Source: JBAWAP01 sp049589355 (GTDB lineage: Bacteria; Chloroflexota; Anaerolineae; VGOG01). Taken from it: 18,489 nt of DNA. This document shows, in pieces, positions 5,986 to 13,882 of the stretch (position 1 is the first letter of the stretch; every line of letters begins with the position of its first letter). The stretch covers positions 1 through 18,489 of the forward strand of contig JBAWAP010000395.1 in assembly GCA_049589355.1 (NCBI GenBank), written 5' to 3'. The notes under the pieces are model-generated. The model worked only from the letters and a program-made list of their open reading frames with translations, was not told where the DNA came from and ran no database searches. Both the position numbers and the translations under genes were made by a program.

Positions 5986-8820
5986 ATGACTGATAAGTAT
6001 ATCCCTCAACAAATCGAATCTAAGTGGCAGGAACGATGGGAGGACGACGGGCTTTACCGGACGGTGGAGGATCAGACCAGGCCCAAGTATTACTTCTTGA
6101 CTATGCTGCCCTATCCCTCGGCCGACTACCTGCACATCGGCCACTGGTACGTGATGGCTCCCTCAGACGCCCGCGCGCGCTACATCCGTATGAAGGGCTA
6201 CAACGTCTTCTACCCCATTGGCTTCGACGCCTTCGGGTTGCCGGCCGAAAACGCAGCCATCGAACGCAGCATCCATCCCTTCAAGTGGGCATGGGACAGC
6301 ATCGAGGTCATGCGCCGCCAGCTCCGCTCGATGGGAGCGATGTGGGCCTGGGATCGGGAGGCCGTCTCCTGCCTGCCCGGCTACTACAAATGGACAGAGT
6401 GGTTCTTCCTCAAGTTCTACGAAGCCGGCCTGGCCTATAAGAAGATGGCCCCGGTGGACTGGTGCCCTCAGTGCAACACTACGCTGGCCCGAGAGCAGGT
6501 GTGGGGGGAGGATCGGCACTGCGAGCGTTGCGGCACGCCGGTCATCAAGAAGAACCTGGAGCAGTGGTTCCTGCGCATCACCGACTATGCCGACGAGCTT
6601 CTGGATTACTCCGAGATAGACTGGCCGGAGCGCATCTGCACCATGCAAAAGAACTGGATCGGCCGCAGCGAGGGGGCGAACGCGACCTTCGTGTCGGAGC
6701 AGGAGGACCCCATCGTCGTCTTCACCACCCGCCCCGACACCCTGTGGGGCGCCACCTTCATGGTCCTGGCCCCGGAGCACCCACTGGTGGACAAACTGAC
6801 CACGCCGGAGCACCGGGAGACGGTGGAGGCCTACAAGTTCCAGGCCGCCCGCCAGAGCGAGATCGAGCGCCTGAGCACCGAGCGGGAGAAGACCGGTGTC
6901 TTCATTGGCGCCTACGCCGTCAACCCGGTCAATGGCGAGCGCATCCCCATCTGGATCGCTGATTACGTGATGATGACCTACGGGACGGGAGCGATCATGG
7001 GCGTTCCGTCTCACGACCAGCGGGACTTCGAGTTCGCCCTCAAGTTCGGCCTGCCCATCATCCCCGTCATTGACCGCCCCGATGGGGTGGCCAAGAGTTT
7101 CGTCTTTCCGGGCTCCATGCGCCCTGGCCTGGCGGAAAAACTGTCCGAGGCCGGTATTGAGTTCACGGCAGGCCCGTACTGCGACTTGGGCGAAGCGCTG
7201 TACGTCACCCTGCACGGCGATGCGCAGATAGACCGCTACGTCGCGCTGGCGCGGACGTACATCCAACCCGGCCGCTGGAACACGGTTGTCGGCGCGCGCT
7301 GGCTCTTCGTCTTCGACGACGGCGTTTGGGAGTTCAACTCCGTGAAAGCCGACCGCGAGATCCTGGCCCGCTGCCAGGAACTGACGCCGTCGGTGCGGGA
7401 CAAGCGCACGGTCATGGAGATGCTGTGGGACGTCGAGTTCTACCGCGATGTGCTGTTCCACGCCGAGTACAGCACGATGATCAACTCCGGCCCCTTCACT
7501 GGCACGCCGGGTGACGTGGCAGTGAAGAAAGTGACGGAGTGGTTGGAGGAACAGGGCATCGGCGAGTTCGCAGTCAACTACCGGCTGCGGGATTGGCTGA
7601 TCAGCCGCCAGCGATACTGGGGCGCGCCCATCCCCATCGTCTACTGCGCCGAGTGCGGGATGGTGCCGGTGCCCTACGAGGACCTGCCAGTTCTGCTGCC
7701 CGAGGACGCCGAGTTCCTGCCCACAGGCGAATCGCCCCTCAAGTTCCACGAAGGCTTCCGGTACACCACCTGCCCCAAGTGCGGCGGCCCTGCTGAGCGC
7801 GAGACCGACACCATGGACACGTTCCTGTGCTCCTCGTGGTATCAATACGCTTACGTGACCCCCTACCACAAGGAGGGCGAGCCGCTGCATCGAGCCGATT
7901 GCCCCTGGGAACCCGAGGTGGGTCGCTACTGGTTGCCGGTGGACATGTACACCGGTGGGCCGGAACACGCCGTGATGCACCTGCTGTACACGCGCTTCTT
8001 CACCAAGGTCATGCGGGACATAGGGCTGGTGGATGACGATGAACCGATGCTGGCCCTGCGCAACCAGGGCATCATCCTGGGTCCCGATGGGGCGCGCATG
8101 AGCAAATCGCGGGGCAACGTCGTCCGGCCCGATGACCTGGTACAGCGGTACGGCGCTGACACCATGCGGGCCTACCTGATGTTCGGCTGGCGTTGGGAAC
8201 AGGGCGGGCCGTGGGACCCCCAGGGTATCGAGGGAGTGTGGCGCTGGCTGAACCGGATGTGGAGCTGTGTGCTGGAGCTCCCCCCTTCCTCCCCCCCAAT
8301 GGGGGGGAAAGAGGGGGGGAACGCGGGCGAGGTCCGGGCGCTCCAGCGGAAGATGCACCAGACCATACGTGCGGTGACGCAGGACATGGAAGACTTCGCC
8401 TTCAACACCATCATCGCCCGCCTGATGGAACTGACCAACACGGTGGTGAAGGTCAAGGAGACACCAGTCTACGGCACCAACGCGTGGCAGGAAGCGGTCG
8501 AAAGCCTGCTACTGATGCTGGCGCCCTGCTGCCCTCACATCGCCGAAGAGTTGTGGGCGCGCACCGGTCGGCCCTACAGCGTGCACCAGCAGAGCTGGCC
8601 GGAGTACGATGAGGCGTTGGCCGCCGAGGAGCTCATCACCTTGGCAGTTCAGATCAATGGCAAGCTGCGAGACCGGCTGGAGGTGCCAGTGGACATCAGC
8701 GAGGAGAAAGCTAAGGAGTTGGCTTTGGCCAGCGGTGGTGCTCAGCGCCACCTGGAGGGCTTGGAGGTCAAGAGGGTCATCTACGTGCCGAGACGGCTGG
8801 TGAACATCGTGGCGGAATAG
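5986..8820 (+). CDS. leuS: Leucyl-tRNA synthetase with an extra internal domain
   Basis: Class I synthetase that charges tRNA-Leu with leucine and edits mischarged products; cytosolic. Visible landmarks: HIGH at residues 50-53; a Zn knuckle with Cys160, Cys163, Cys179 and Cys182; CP1 editing domain with TTRPDT (247-252) and GTGAIMGVPSHDQRD (333-347, editing Asp347); a second Zn site with Cys554/Cys557 and Cys596/Cys599; MINSGPF (498-504); YRLRDWLISRQRYWG (532-546); MSKSRGN (705-711); the anticodon-binding helix bundle (about 780-870); and a C-terminal AVQINGKLR domain. At 944 residues it is longer than the usual 820-870. Most of the excess lies at residues ~365-498, where other LeuRS run almost directly from editing domain to MINSGPF; a further ~15 residues (765-779) come from a GC palindrome. 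ATG 5986 follows AAAGGAG at 5972-5978. It is under T-box control. GC content is clearly higher than in neighbouring genes. Confidence 0.97.
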   Translation: MTDKYIPQQIESKWQERWEDDGLYRTVEDQTRPKYYFLTMLPYPSADYLHIGHWYVMAPSDARARYIRMKGYNVFYPIGFDAFGLPAENAAIERSIHPFKWAWDSIEVMRRQLRSMGAMWAWDREAVSCLPGYYKWTEWFFLKFYEAGLAYKKMAPVDWCPQCNTTLAREQVWGEDRHCERCGTPVIKKNLEQWFLRITDYADELLDYSEIDWPERICTMQKNWIGRSEGANATFVSEQEDPIVVFTTRPDTLWGATFMVLAPEHPLVDKLTTPEHRETVEAYKFQAARQSEIERLSTEREKTGVFIGAYAVNPVNGERIPIWIADYVMMTYGTGAIMGVPSHDQRDFEFALKFGLPIIPVIDRPDGVAKSFVFPGSMRPGLAEKLSEAGIEFTAGPYCDLGEALYVTLHGDAQIDRYVALARTYIQPGRWNTVVGARWLFVFDDGVWEFNSVKADREILARCQELTPSVRDKRTVMEMLWDVEFYRDVLFHAEYSTMINSGPFTGTPGDVAVKKVTEWLEEQGIGEFAVNYRLRDWLISRQRYWGAPIPIVYCAECGMVPVPYEDLPVLLPEDAEFLPTGESPLKFHEGFRYTTCPKCGGPAERETDTMDTFLCSSWYQYAYVTPYHKEGEPLHRADCPWEPEVGRYWLPVDMYTGGPEHAVMHLLYTRFFTKVMRDIGLVDDDEPMLALRNQGIILGPDGARMSKSRGNVVRPDDLVQRYGADTMRAYLMFGWRWEQGGPWDPQGIEGVWRWLNRMWSCVLELPPSSPPMGGKEGGNAGEVRALQRKMHQTIRAVTQDMEDFAFNTIIARLMELTNTVVKVKETPVYGTNAWQEAVESLLLMLAPCCPHIAEELWARTGRPYSVHQQSWPEYDEALAAEELITLAVQINGKLRDRLEVPVDISEEKAKELALASGGAQRHLEGLEVKRVIYVPRRLVNIVAE
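8280..8319. repeat. C-run/G-run palindrome inserted in frame in leuS
   Basis: A run of C and T followed by AAT and a run of G and A: C7 (8291-8297) pairs with G7 (8301-8307) over a 3-nt loop, and C6 (8280-8285) pairs with G6 (8313-8318) with a small internal mismatch. It is translated as PPSSPPMGGKEGG (residues 766-778), in the loop between the catalytic core and the anticodon-binding domain. It looks like a small REP-type insertion that kept the frame. Confidence 0.75.
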
Positions 8821-8995
8821 CCATACTGGAAACCCCTTAGCTAGAGAATGGAGGGCTCACAAAGCAGGGCGAGCTGTGGGCCTGTCCTTCTATCCACAAG
8901 GGGCAGGACCGAGAGCGCCCACTACGTGCGACAGGGAACAAGCACCGAGCGGCCTCCGGCCCGCCCTTCTATGCCGTTCCTATCCACTCCGACAA

Positions 8996-9031
8996 AGAGG
9001 CCACCAGGGTTTTCTCCATGGTGGCCTTTTG
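8996..9031 (+). terminator. Intrinsic terminator downstream of leuS
   Basis: Stem GGCCACCA (8999-9006) / TGGTGGCC (9019-9026), 12-nt loop, then TTTT (9027-9030). It lies about 180 bp past the leuS stop. The stretch 8821-8995 between them contains no gene I can support. Confidence 0.7.
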
Positions 9032-9122
9032 TAATTAGGAATCCTGGCCTGTATGCAGCTCAGGGGCAATTGAAGTCGGACATGGTGATGAACTGGCCGC
9101 TTACCCGTGTATATCCGTTGAC

Positions 9123-9159
9123 ACAAAAGCCACCAAGGTTTCCACCTGGTGGCTTTTGT
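9123..9159. terminator. Bidirectional terminator between convergent genes
   Basis: A 13-bp perfect stem ACAAAAGCCACCA (9123-9135) / TGGTGGCTTTTGT (9147-9159) with an 11-nt loop. A-runs on one side and T-runs on the other let it work on both strands. It sits 17 bp beyond the stop of the minus-strand secreted protein and backs up the leuS terminator. Its stem core repeats that of the hairpin at 8999-9026. Confidence 0.8.
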
Positions 9160-9175
9160 GGTTGCGATGACAGAG

Positions 9176-11932
9176 CTACAGCCCGAAGTTACGGACATTG
9201 ACCGTGCATGGCCAGATGGGGGCAGTATCCATCATCGTGGTCCCAACTCCCACGTCGAGGTCGTGGCCCCAATCGAAGTCGCCGGGATCGAAGAGATCCT
9301 TGCCGACGTCGAACTTGTACTGGCCTTGCTCGTTGGTCGTGGTCGAGTTCAGGAGCTTAGTTTGGTTATCAGTGTAGAGGTCGACTTTCTGGCTTGGAAC
9401 AAACGGCTCACCGAGGTCGAGATCGCCATCGTCGTCTATGTCGCTCCAAACTACACCCCTGACCTCGGCCCAGCAGTTCAGGACGACACTGAATCCCCAC
9501 TCTTGGTTGCAGGTGAGGCTTGTGAATTCGTGGGTATCGGTGATGACGTCATAGCCTTCTTTCGAGATGGTAACATTGATCTCCACTTCCTTGGGCAGGT
9601 CCTGGAGCTCGTAGTGGCCCAAAGCGTTCGTTGTGGTAATCGCCTCGCCAAGATCATCGGTTCCCGGATAGGCCGTCCACTTGGCGGTGACGGTAGCGCC
9701 CGCGACCGGGGGACTGCCATCCTCGAGTGTGACGTACTGGGTCACCGTGCCGGTGATGATGTTAGTGTTGCAGATCAGGGAGAAGTCGAGCACCCTATCC
9801 TCGCCGCAGTGCAGACACACATCTGGGACGATGGAACCAAGGTAGCCGTCTACCGACGCCGTAACCGTGTAGCAGGTTCCGGGCTCGAGGGTTCCCTTGG
9901 TGACGATGTCCTTGACCTCGTACATGCCTGCGGGGCCGGTCACACCTATGGCATCCGTGTACGCTTCGGTCGCTGTGATGTGCCAGCCTTGGGGAACAGT
10001 CACCGTGACATCCTTTAGAGGCTCTCTCGTGTTGTCGTCAAGGACCTTACCCAGGAGGTCGGCGCTGCAGGCGATATCCCACTCCTTGAACGGAATGCCA
10101 TCGTAGACGGTGGTGATGTCGCCGGCAGGATGACCCTTGTTCAGCACCGTAACAGAAGGCATGATCGGCTCTGGATCTAAGTGGCCATCCCCGTCGGTAT
10201 CGCACAACTGCTCCACGCTGGTGACTTCTACTACTCCCGCACCGATGAAACCAGAAACCACAGTACCAATGTTGGCCAAGTCTATCAGTCGCAACTGCTT
10301 AGGCCCCAGCCACAGGCTGCTAATGATGGTCTGCCTGGCTCCGGTTGAGTCATGGATGTTTATTTGGAGCTGGATTCTGTTACAGTTGGAGTTGTTGCGG
10401 ATGGCAATAGCCGAGATCACCTCATCTGATTTACTTATTGACGGAAGGGCAATATATCCCCACCCTGGCCCGGCTTTCAGTGGGTCTGCATTATAGGCTC
10501 CTCCCTGTGCCTCACCCGGCAAGGCAGGCTCCCATCTGTCAAAGGTATCGGAGTAGACCCAAGCCTTCTTCACGTCCACCACAGCGAAGATGGGCTGGCC
10601 GCCGGTCTCTTTCCCGCTGGGATAGTCCACTTGTTTGTGGGACTGGATGTCAGCCGATCCTGCGTAGTCGAAGCCCAGATCGGTGATCGCCGGCAGGAAG
10701 AAGGTGGTGGCACCGTTGGGGCAAATCCAATCGCCCAGGAACAGTAACTCACCTCCGCTATTGTCCATGAAATCCACCGTGACGAAAGTGGGCAGAGATT
10801 CCTGGGTCAAGTTTTGCACCTGGATGCCGGTCTGCCAGCCGCTCCACGCTCTGAACTGGAGACCTGCGTAGAGGAGCGTATCGCCGGCAGGCCTGTAGGG
10901 CTGAGCCCAATAAGTCAACAATGTACCCCGATCGTCTGAATCCGGACAATATTTGGAGAAGCTGGTCTGATCTACGATGATACTCAGTGGCTGGTTAGCC
11001 TTAACATACGTTGATCCCAGCCATTCACATGTTATCTTATCAGGGACTCTTAGCCGGACGGATTCTCCAGGCGCCAATTGCTCGACGCGCTGTATCCACT
11101 CGAAGAAGCAGGGCGCTTGCTCCTTGTAGTAGATAGATACGGGGGTACATTGGTCACCGCCGTTTTGGATAACCATCACTGTGTACAAGTTATGATATCG
11201 CCTCATGGCATAGGGAGTGAAATATTGATAGGGAGGCCCTTCCCCCTGCATAGACTCGGTGAGGCCGGGGTAAGCGCTGTAGACAACAGTGCCGAAGTCA
11301 TTTGGGCCCTTGCGTTGGGCTATCACTGCTAAAGGCTCACCAGTACCTCCGTAAATGTCCTCCCATGCCCTCCACGCAGTGGTGTTGACTACCGCATCGC
11401 CAGCATCCTCACAGGCCTCGGCGAAGACAGTGGTAGCCACCGCGTAGGCGATGGCTGACTTGGCCTGGGTGGGGATGCGGGCTTCCAGGGTCCAGACGGC
11501 GTTCTCCAGCACCCTCATGCAGGCCGTGCCTATAGGCCCTGGGTTGTTGGCCGGGCACTCGCCTGAGTAATCGCCCCAGAAGAACACGACCACGCCGGTC
11601 TCTGCTGTCCCCACATTTTGCACCTGGATCCAGGTCTCCCACCCGTTCTCGTTGTCAATGGCTGGCAACTGGACTCGCTTGCCGGGCCCAAGTTGTGCTT
11701 CGGCGTAGCCAGCGCCTTCGTCACCAAGTTGGCTTGGACTTCGGTTGTCCAAAAGATAGCGGCCCTCAGTCAAGGTCCCCGCTGCGCTGTAATCAAGGTG
11801 CGCCAGCACTAGCTTGAAGGATGGGACTATTGACCAAAGCACTGTTACCACGCCGATGCTCAAGGACACACACAACAGGCAAAGCAAAGGTCGCCTGCGC
11901 ATACTTATCAACACATCAAACTGACGGAACAT
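9176..11932 (-). CDS. Large secreted multi-domain protein with carboxypeptidase-regulatory/SdrD-B-like repeats
   Basis: 918 residues from ATG 11932; a GTG at 11962 would add ten. I prefer the ATG, which has an AGG 7 nt upstream. An N-terminal basic region followed by one hydrophobic helix (RRRPLLCLLCVSLSIGVVTV, residues ~12-31) serves as signal peptide or anchor. The middle (~90-575) holds several related beta-rich units with a W-T-x-IQVQN core (GWETWIQVQNVG; GWQTGIQVQNLT; VISAIAIRNNSN). DTDGDGHLD at ~578-586 is a calcium-loop/dockerin-like motif. The C-terminal third has three carboxypeptidase-regulatory or Cna_B-type beta-sandwich repeats (~622-720, 722-818 and 821-890), the last with WSDIDDDGDLDLGEP as in SdrD B domains. 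Likely a surface or extracellular binding protein; no catalytic domain is visible. It has its own promoter and is monocistronic. Confidence 0.8.
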   Translation of the reverse strand: MFRQFDVLISMRRRPLLCLLCVSLSIGVVTVLWSIVPSFKLVLAHLDYSAAGTLTEGRYLLDNRSPSQLGDEGAGYAEAQLGPGKRVQLPAIDNENGWETWIQVQNVGTAETGVVVFFWGDYSGECPANNPGPIGTACMRVLENAVWTLEARIPTQAKSAIAYAVATTVFAEACEDAGDAVVNTTAWRAWEDIYGGTGEPLAVIAQRKGPNDFGTVVYSAYPGLTESMQGEGPPYQYFTPYAMRRYHNLYTVMVIQNGGDQCTPVSIYYKEQAPCFFEWIQRVEQLAPGESVRLRVPDKITCEWLGSTYVKANQPLSIIVDQTSFSKYCPDSDDRGTLLTYWAQPYRPAGDTLLYAGLQFRAWSGWQTGIQVQNLTQESLPTFVTVDFMDNSGGELLFLGDWICPNGATTFFLPAITDLGFDYAGSADIQSHKQVDYPSGKETGGQPIFAVVDVKKAWVYSDTFDRWEPALPGEAQGGAYNADPLKAGPGWGYIALPSISKSDEVISAIAIRNNSNCNRIQLQINIHDSTGARQTIISSLWLGPKQLRLIDLANIGTVVSGFIGAGVVEVTSVEQLCDTDGDGHLDPEPIMPSVTVLNKGHPAGDITTVYDGIPFKEWDIACSADLLGKVLDDNTREPLKDVTVTVPQGWHITATEAYTDAIGVTGPAGMYEVKDIVTKGTLEPGTCYTVTASVDGYLGSIVPDVCLHCGEDRVLDFSLICNTNIITGTVTQYVTLEDGSPPVAGATVTAKWTAYPGTDDLGEAITTTNALGHYELQDLPKEVEINVTISKEGYDVITDTHEFTSLTCNQEWGFSVVLNCWAEVRGVVWSDIDDDGDLDLGEPFVPSQKVDLYTDNQTKLLNSTTTNEQGQYKFDVGKDLFDPGDFDWGHDLDVGVGTTMMDTAPIWPCTVNVRNFGL

Positions 11933-12041
11933 CTTTGCACCTGTCTTTCTATCACCCTCCACCAGCTATTCCCGGTTTCGAAATCCCTCGACTATCCATA
12001 GATTTTAAATGAAATGGTAAAGATACAATGAACCCAATCAA

Positions 12042-12068
12042 ATTATAGCACTTTTGAGGTAAATCATG
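12042..12068 (-). promoter_or_regulatory. Extended -10 promoter for the secreted-protein gene
   Basis: Read on the minus strand, TGC precedes a perfect TATAAT (plus-strand ATTATA at 12042-12047), an extended -10 element. The -35 hexamer is weak. Transcription would start near 12035, giving a ~100-nt leader. The surrounding gap 11963-12263 holds no gene; it also carries CACGT-N7-ACGTG (about 12089-12105), a possible operator half-site pair. Confidence 0.55.
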
Positions 12069-12263
12069 TGTGAAGATATGGTGAAAGTCACGTGAATTTT
12101 ACGTGAAGGGCAGCCTGGTTTATTGTCAATCCGAGGGCTTATCCTCTATATTGTGATAACGTAAATACGCTTGTTTAGATGCGCCCTGTCCTCAAGATTG
12201 ACAAACTCATCAGTAAAAACCCTGCTCTGTCTACATTCTTCCGCAGTTACTCGCACTTTGCCA

Positions 12264-13310
12264 CTATCCTGGGCTGACTCGCCAGGTCACTAACCTATTG
12301 TAAAGCCAGTATAGTAATGGTGAATAAACGTAATCATAAGCGCCCAGGTAATGCACCACCTGACCTCCAAAGCCCCTTTTGAAGCGATAGACCCCCCACA
12401 GGCCATCGCTCCGCTTCAAGAACTCTCTTTCTAGGACCTCTTCTTCTTCATCAGGGATGCCCCACATATCGTAGGTCAAGCAGCCGCGCTCCTTGGCCCA
12501 TTTGATGGCCTCCCACTGCAGAAGGTAGTTGGGCATGAGGGTGCGGTATTCATCAGACGAAGCCCCGTACATATACCAGGCCCTTTGGCCAAAGGCAAAA
12601 GCCATTATCCCGGCCAAGACCTTGTCTTCGAAAGTGGCTAGGAAGAGTTTGGCAAGCCCCTGGGGTACAAAAAGCTGGTGGGCAAACTCGTAATATGACT
12701 CACTGTGAATGCCAAAATCATCGCGCTCGCCAGTAATCTGCATCAAACGGTAGAAGCCGGGCAAATCCTTGGCCGTGCCATCGCGCACAGTCACCCCTTT
12801 GCGCGCTGCCAGCCGGATGTTGTAGCGGGTCTTGGATTTCATGCAGGCCAGAACATCCTCGGCGTCAGGTGTCAGATCCAACAGGATGGTGCACCGAGGC
12901 TGAACGGTCTGTGGGCTGGCGTGAAAGCCTAGTTCCGAGAACCGTTGGGCCAGTGTGGGATCTTCAGCCAGTTCGGGCTCGATCTTGAGGAATATGGCGC
13001 GGCGCTGGCGACAAAGATGATGCAAGGCCTCCAACAGAGTCTGTGTCACCTCTTCATTGGCCAAGTCCATGATGGGTCCTCTAGGCACATAGGCGATGGT
13101 TTGCAGACCCAAGGGAAAAGGGCGAAAGAGGATCTGGGCACCAGCCAGCCACCGGCCCTGATCCTCAATGGCTACGCGAGCCACCTGCCAGCCAAATCTC
13201 TCCTTCAGTTGGCCCCACTGACTCGATTGCAGGATGTGCCCCCTGGGCGATGCGGCAATGAAGGAGTTCCAATCCCCTTCGCTTATATCGCTGGGTAAGC
13301 GAACGTACAA
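12264..13310 (-). CDS. FemA/FemX-like aminoacyltransferase (peptidoglycan bridge-type)
   Basis: 348 residues with the double-GNAT architecture of the FemABX family, which uses aminoacyl-tRNA to add amino acids to the peptidoglycan stem peptide. Visible landmarks: N-terminal half with ILQSSQWGQLKERFGW (~26-41), FLKIEPEL (~106-113) and QPRCTILLDL; then MKSKTRYNIRLAARKGV (~158-174), FYRLM, HSESYYEF, LAGIMAFAFGQRAWYMYGAS and YLLQWEAIKWAKERGC; and a C-terminal WGIP..GVYRFKRGFGG (~281-317), a hallmark of the family. The start is TTG 13310, the first start codon after an in-frame TGA, preceded by GAAAGGA about 9 nt upstream. It is soluble or membrane-associated, acting at the cytoplasmic face. Some family members have other acceptors, so the exact substrate is open. 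It has its own promoter and is divergent from the nuo operon. Confidence 0.88.
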   Translation of the reverse strand: MYVRLPSDISEGDWNSFIAASPRGHILQSSQWGQLKERFGWQVARVAIEDQGRWLAGAQILFRPFPLGLQTIAYVPRGPIMDLANEEVTQTLLEALHHLCRQRRAIFLKIEPELAEDPTLAQRFSELGFHASPQTVQPRCTILLDLTPDAEDVLACMKSKTRYNIRLAARKGVTVRDGTAKDLPGFYRLMQITGERDDFGIHSESYYEFAHQLFVPQGLAKLFLATFEDKVLAGIMAFAFGQRAWYMYGASSDEYRTLMPNYLLQWEAIKWAKERGCLTYDMWGIPDEEEEVLEREFLKRSDGLWGVYRFKRGFGGQVVHYLGAYDYVYSPLLYWLYNRLVTWRVSPG

Positions 13311-13341
13311 AGCTGATCATCCTTTCTTGGCTGATGATTCT

Positions 13342-13370
13342 ATTATACCACATCTTTCGACAAGAGTCAC
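13342..13370 (-). promoter_or_regulatory. Promoter for the FemA/FemX-like gene
   Basis: On the minus strand: GTGACT (plus 13365-13370), a 17-nt spacer, TGG then TATAAT (plus ATTATA at 13342-13347), which is an extended -10. The predicted leader is about 25 nt. It lies back to back with the nuo promoters. Confidence 0.7.
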
Positions 13371-13389
13371 TTTCCCACCATCTGCACGT

Positions 13390-13418
13390 TTGCACATCGA
13401 CGAGAAGTATGTTATAAT
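13390..13418 (+). promoter_or_regulatory. nuo promoter P1
   Basis: TTGCAC (13390-13395), 17-nt spacer, TATAAT (13413-13418). The spacer ends in TATGT, identical to that of P2. Confidence 0.75.
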
Positions 13419-13444
13419 CCTCCGCGTGTCCCGCGAACATTAGT

Positions 13445-13473
13445 TTGCCCTTTGGCGAGAGATATGTTATAAT
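13445..13473 (+). promoter_or_regulatory. nuo promoter P2
   Basis: TTGCCC (13445-13450), 17-nt spacer, TATAAT (13468-13473), exactly 55 bp downstream of P1 and sharing TATGTTATAAT plus the upstream CGAGA. The start site near 13480 leaves about 35 nt to nuoA. Confidence 0.75.
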
Positions 13474-13499
13474 ATTTCCCGTTTGTGACAGCATCAACG

Positions 13500-13505
13500 A
13501 AGGAG
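13500..13505 (+). promoter_or_regulatory. Ribosome binding site that sets the nuoA start
   Basis: AAGGAG lies 8 nt before TTG 13514. It rules out the longer in-frame start at 13445, which falls inside promoter P2. Confidence 0.75.
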
Positions 13506-13513
13506 TTTGGGCT

Positions 13514-13870
13514 TTGCTGACCTCGTATGTCTTCATCGGCATCTTTACCATCATTGCTATTCTCTTCCCCGTCATTGCCTTAACCTTAGCCTTCTTTATC
13601 CGCCCTAAAAAGCCAAACCCCGTGAAATCTTCCACCTACGAATGTGGTCTCGAAACTATCGGTGAGACGTGGGTGCAATTCAGGGTTCAGTATTACATCT
13701 ACGCCCTCGTCTTCGTCATCTTCGATATCGAGACCGTTTTTCTTTTCCCCTGGGCGGTTGCCTACGACAAGTTGGGCCTCTTTGCTCTGGTGGAGATGTT
13801 CATCTTTCTGGCCATCTTGTTTGGCGGCTTAATCTACGCCTGGCGGAAGGGCGCGCTGGAATGGGTGTAG
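13514..13870 (+). CDS. nuoA: NADH-quinone oxidoreductase subunit A
   Basis: Small membrane subunit of complex I at the junction of the membrane and peripheral arms. From TTG 13514 the product is 118 residues, the normal NuoA size, with three membrane helices (about residues 4-28, 62-84 and 88-110). Family marks are the loop PNPVKSSTYECGLETIGETW (~35-54), containing the conserved E-C-G, then FRVQYYIYALVFVIFDIETVFLFPWA (~57-82) with the acidic D-x-E in the second helix. It is the first gene of the operon, 12 bp before nuoB. The start is TTG, chosen by the AAGGAG and by the length. Confidence 0.95.
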   Translation: MLTSYVFIGIFTIIAILFPVIALTLAFFIRPKKPNPVKSSTYECGLETIGETWVQFRVQYYIYALVFVIFDIETVFLFPWAVAYDKLGLFALVEMFIFLAILFGGLIYAWRKGALEWV

Positions 13871-13882
13871 GCAGGATGCGAG

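Noticed and set aside
6163..8358. A 731-codon open frame on the minus strand
   Set aside because: It is exactly antisense to the high-GC part of leuS, and its translation is low-complexity His/Gly/Arg/Val-rich with no domain. It is a codon-bias shadow.
8848..9201. A 117-codon plus-strand open frame after leuS
   Set aside because: It reads through both terminator hairpins and shows no protein-like pattern.
9149..10018. A 289-codon plus-strand open frame
   Set aside because: It is antisense to the C-terminal repeats of the secreted protein and starts inside the bidirectional terminator. No signature is visible.
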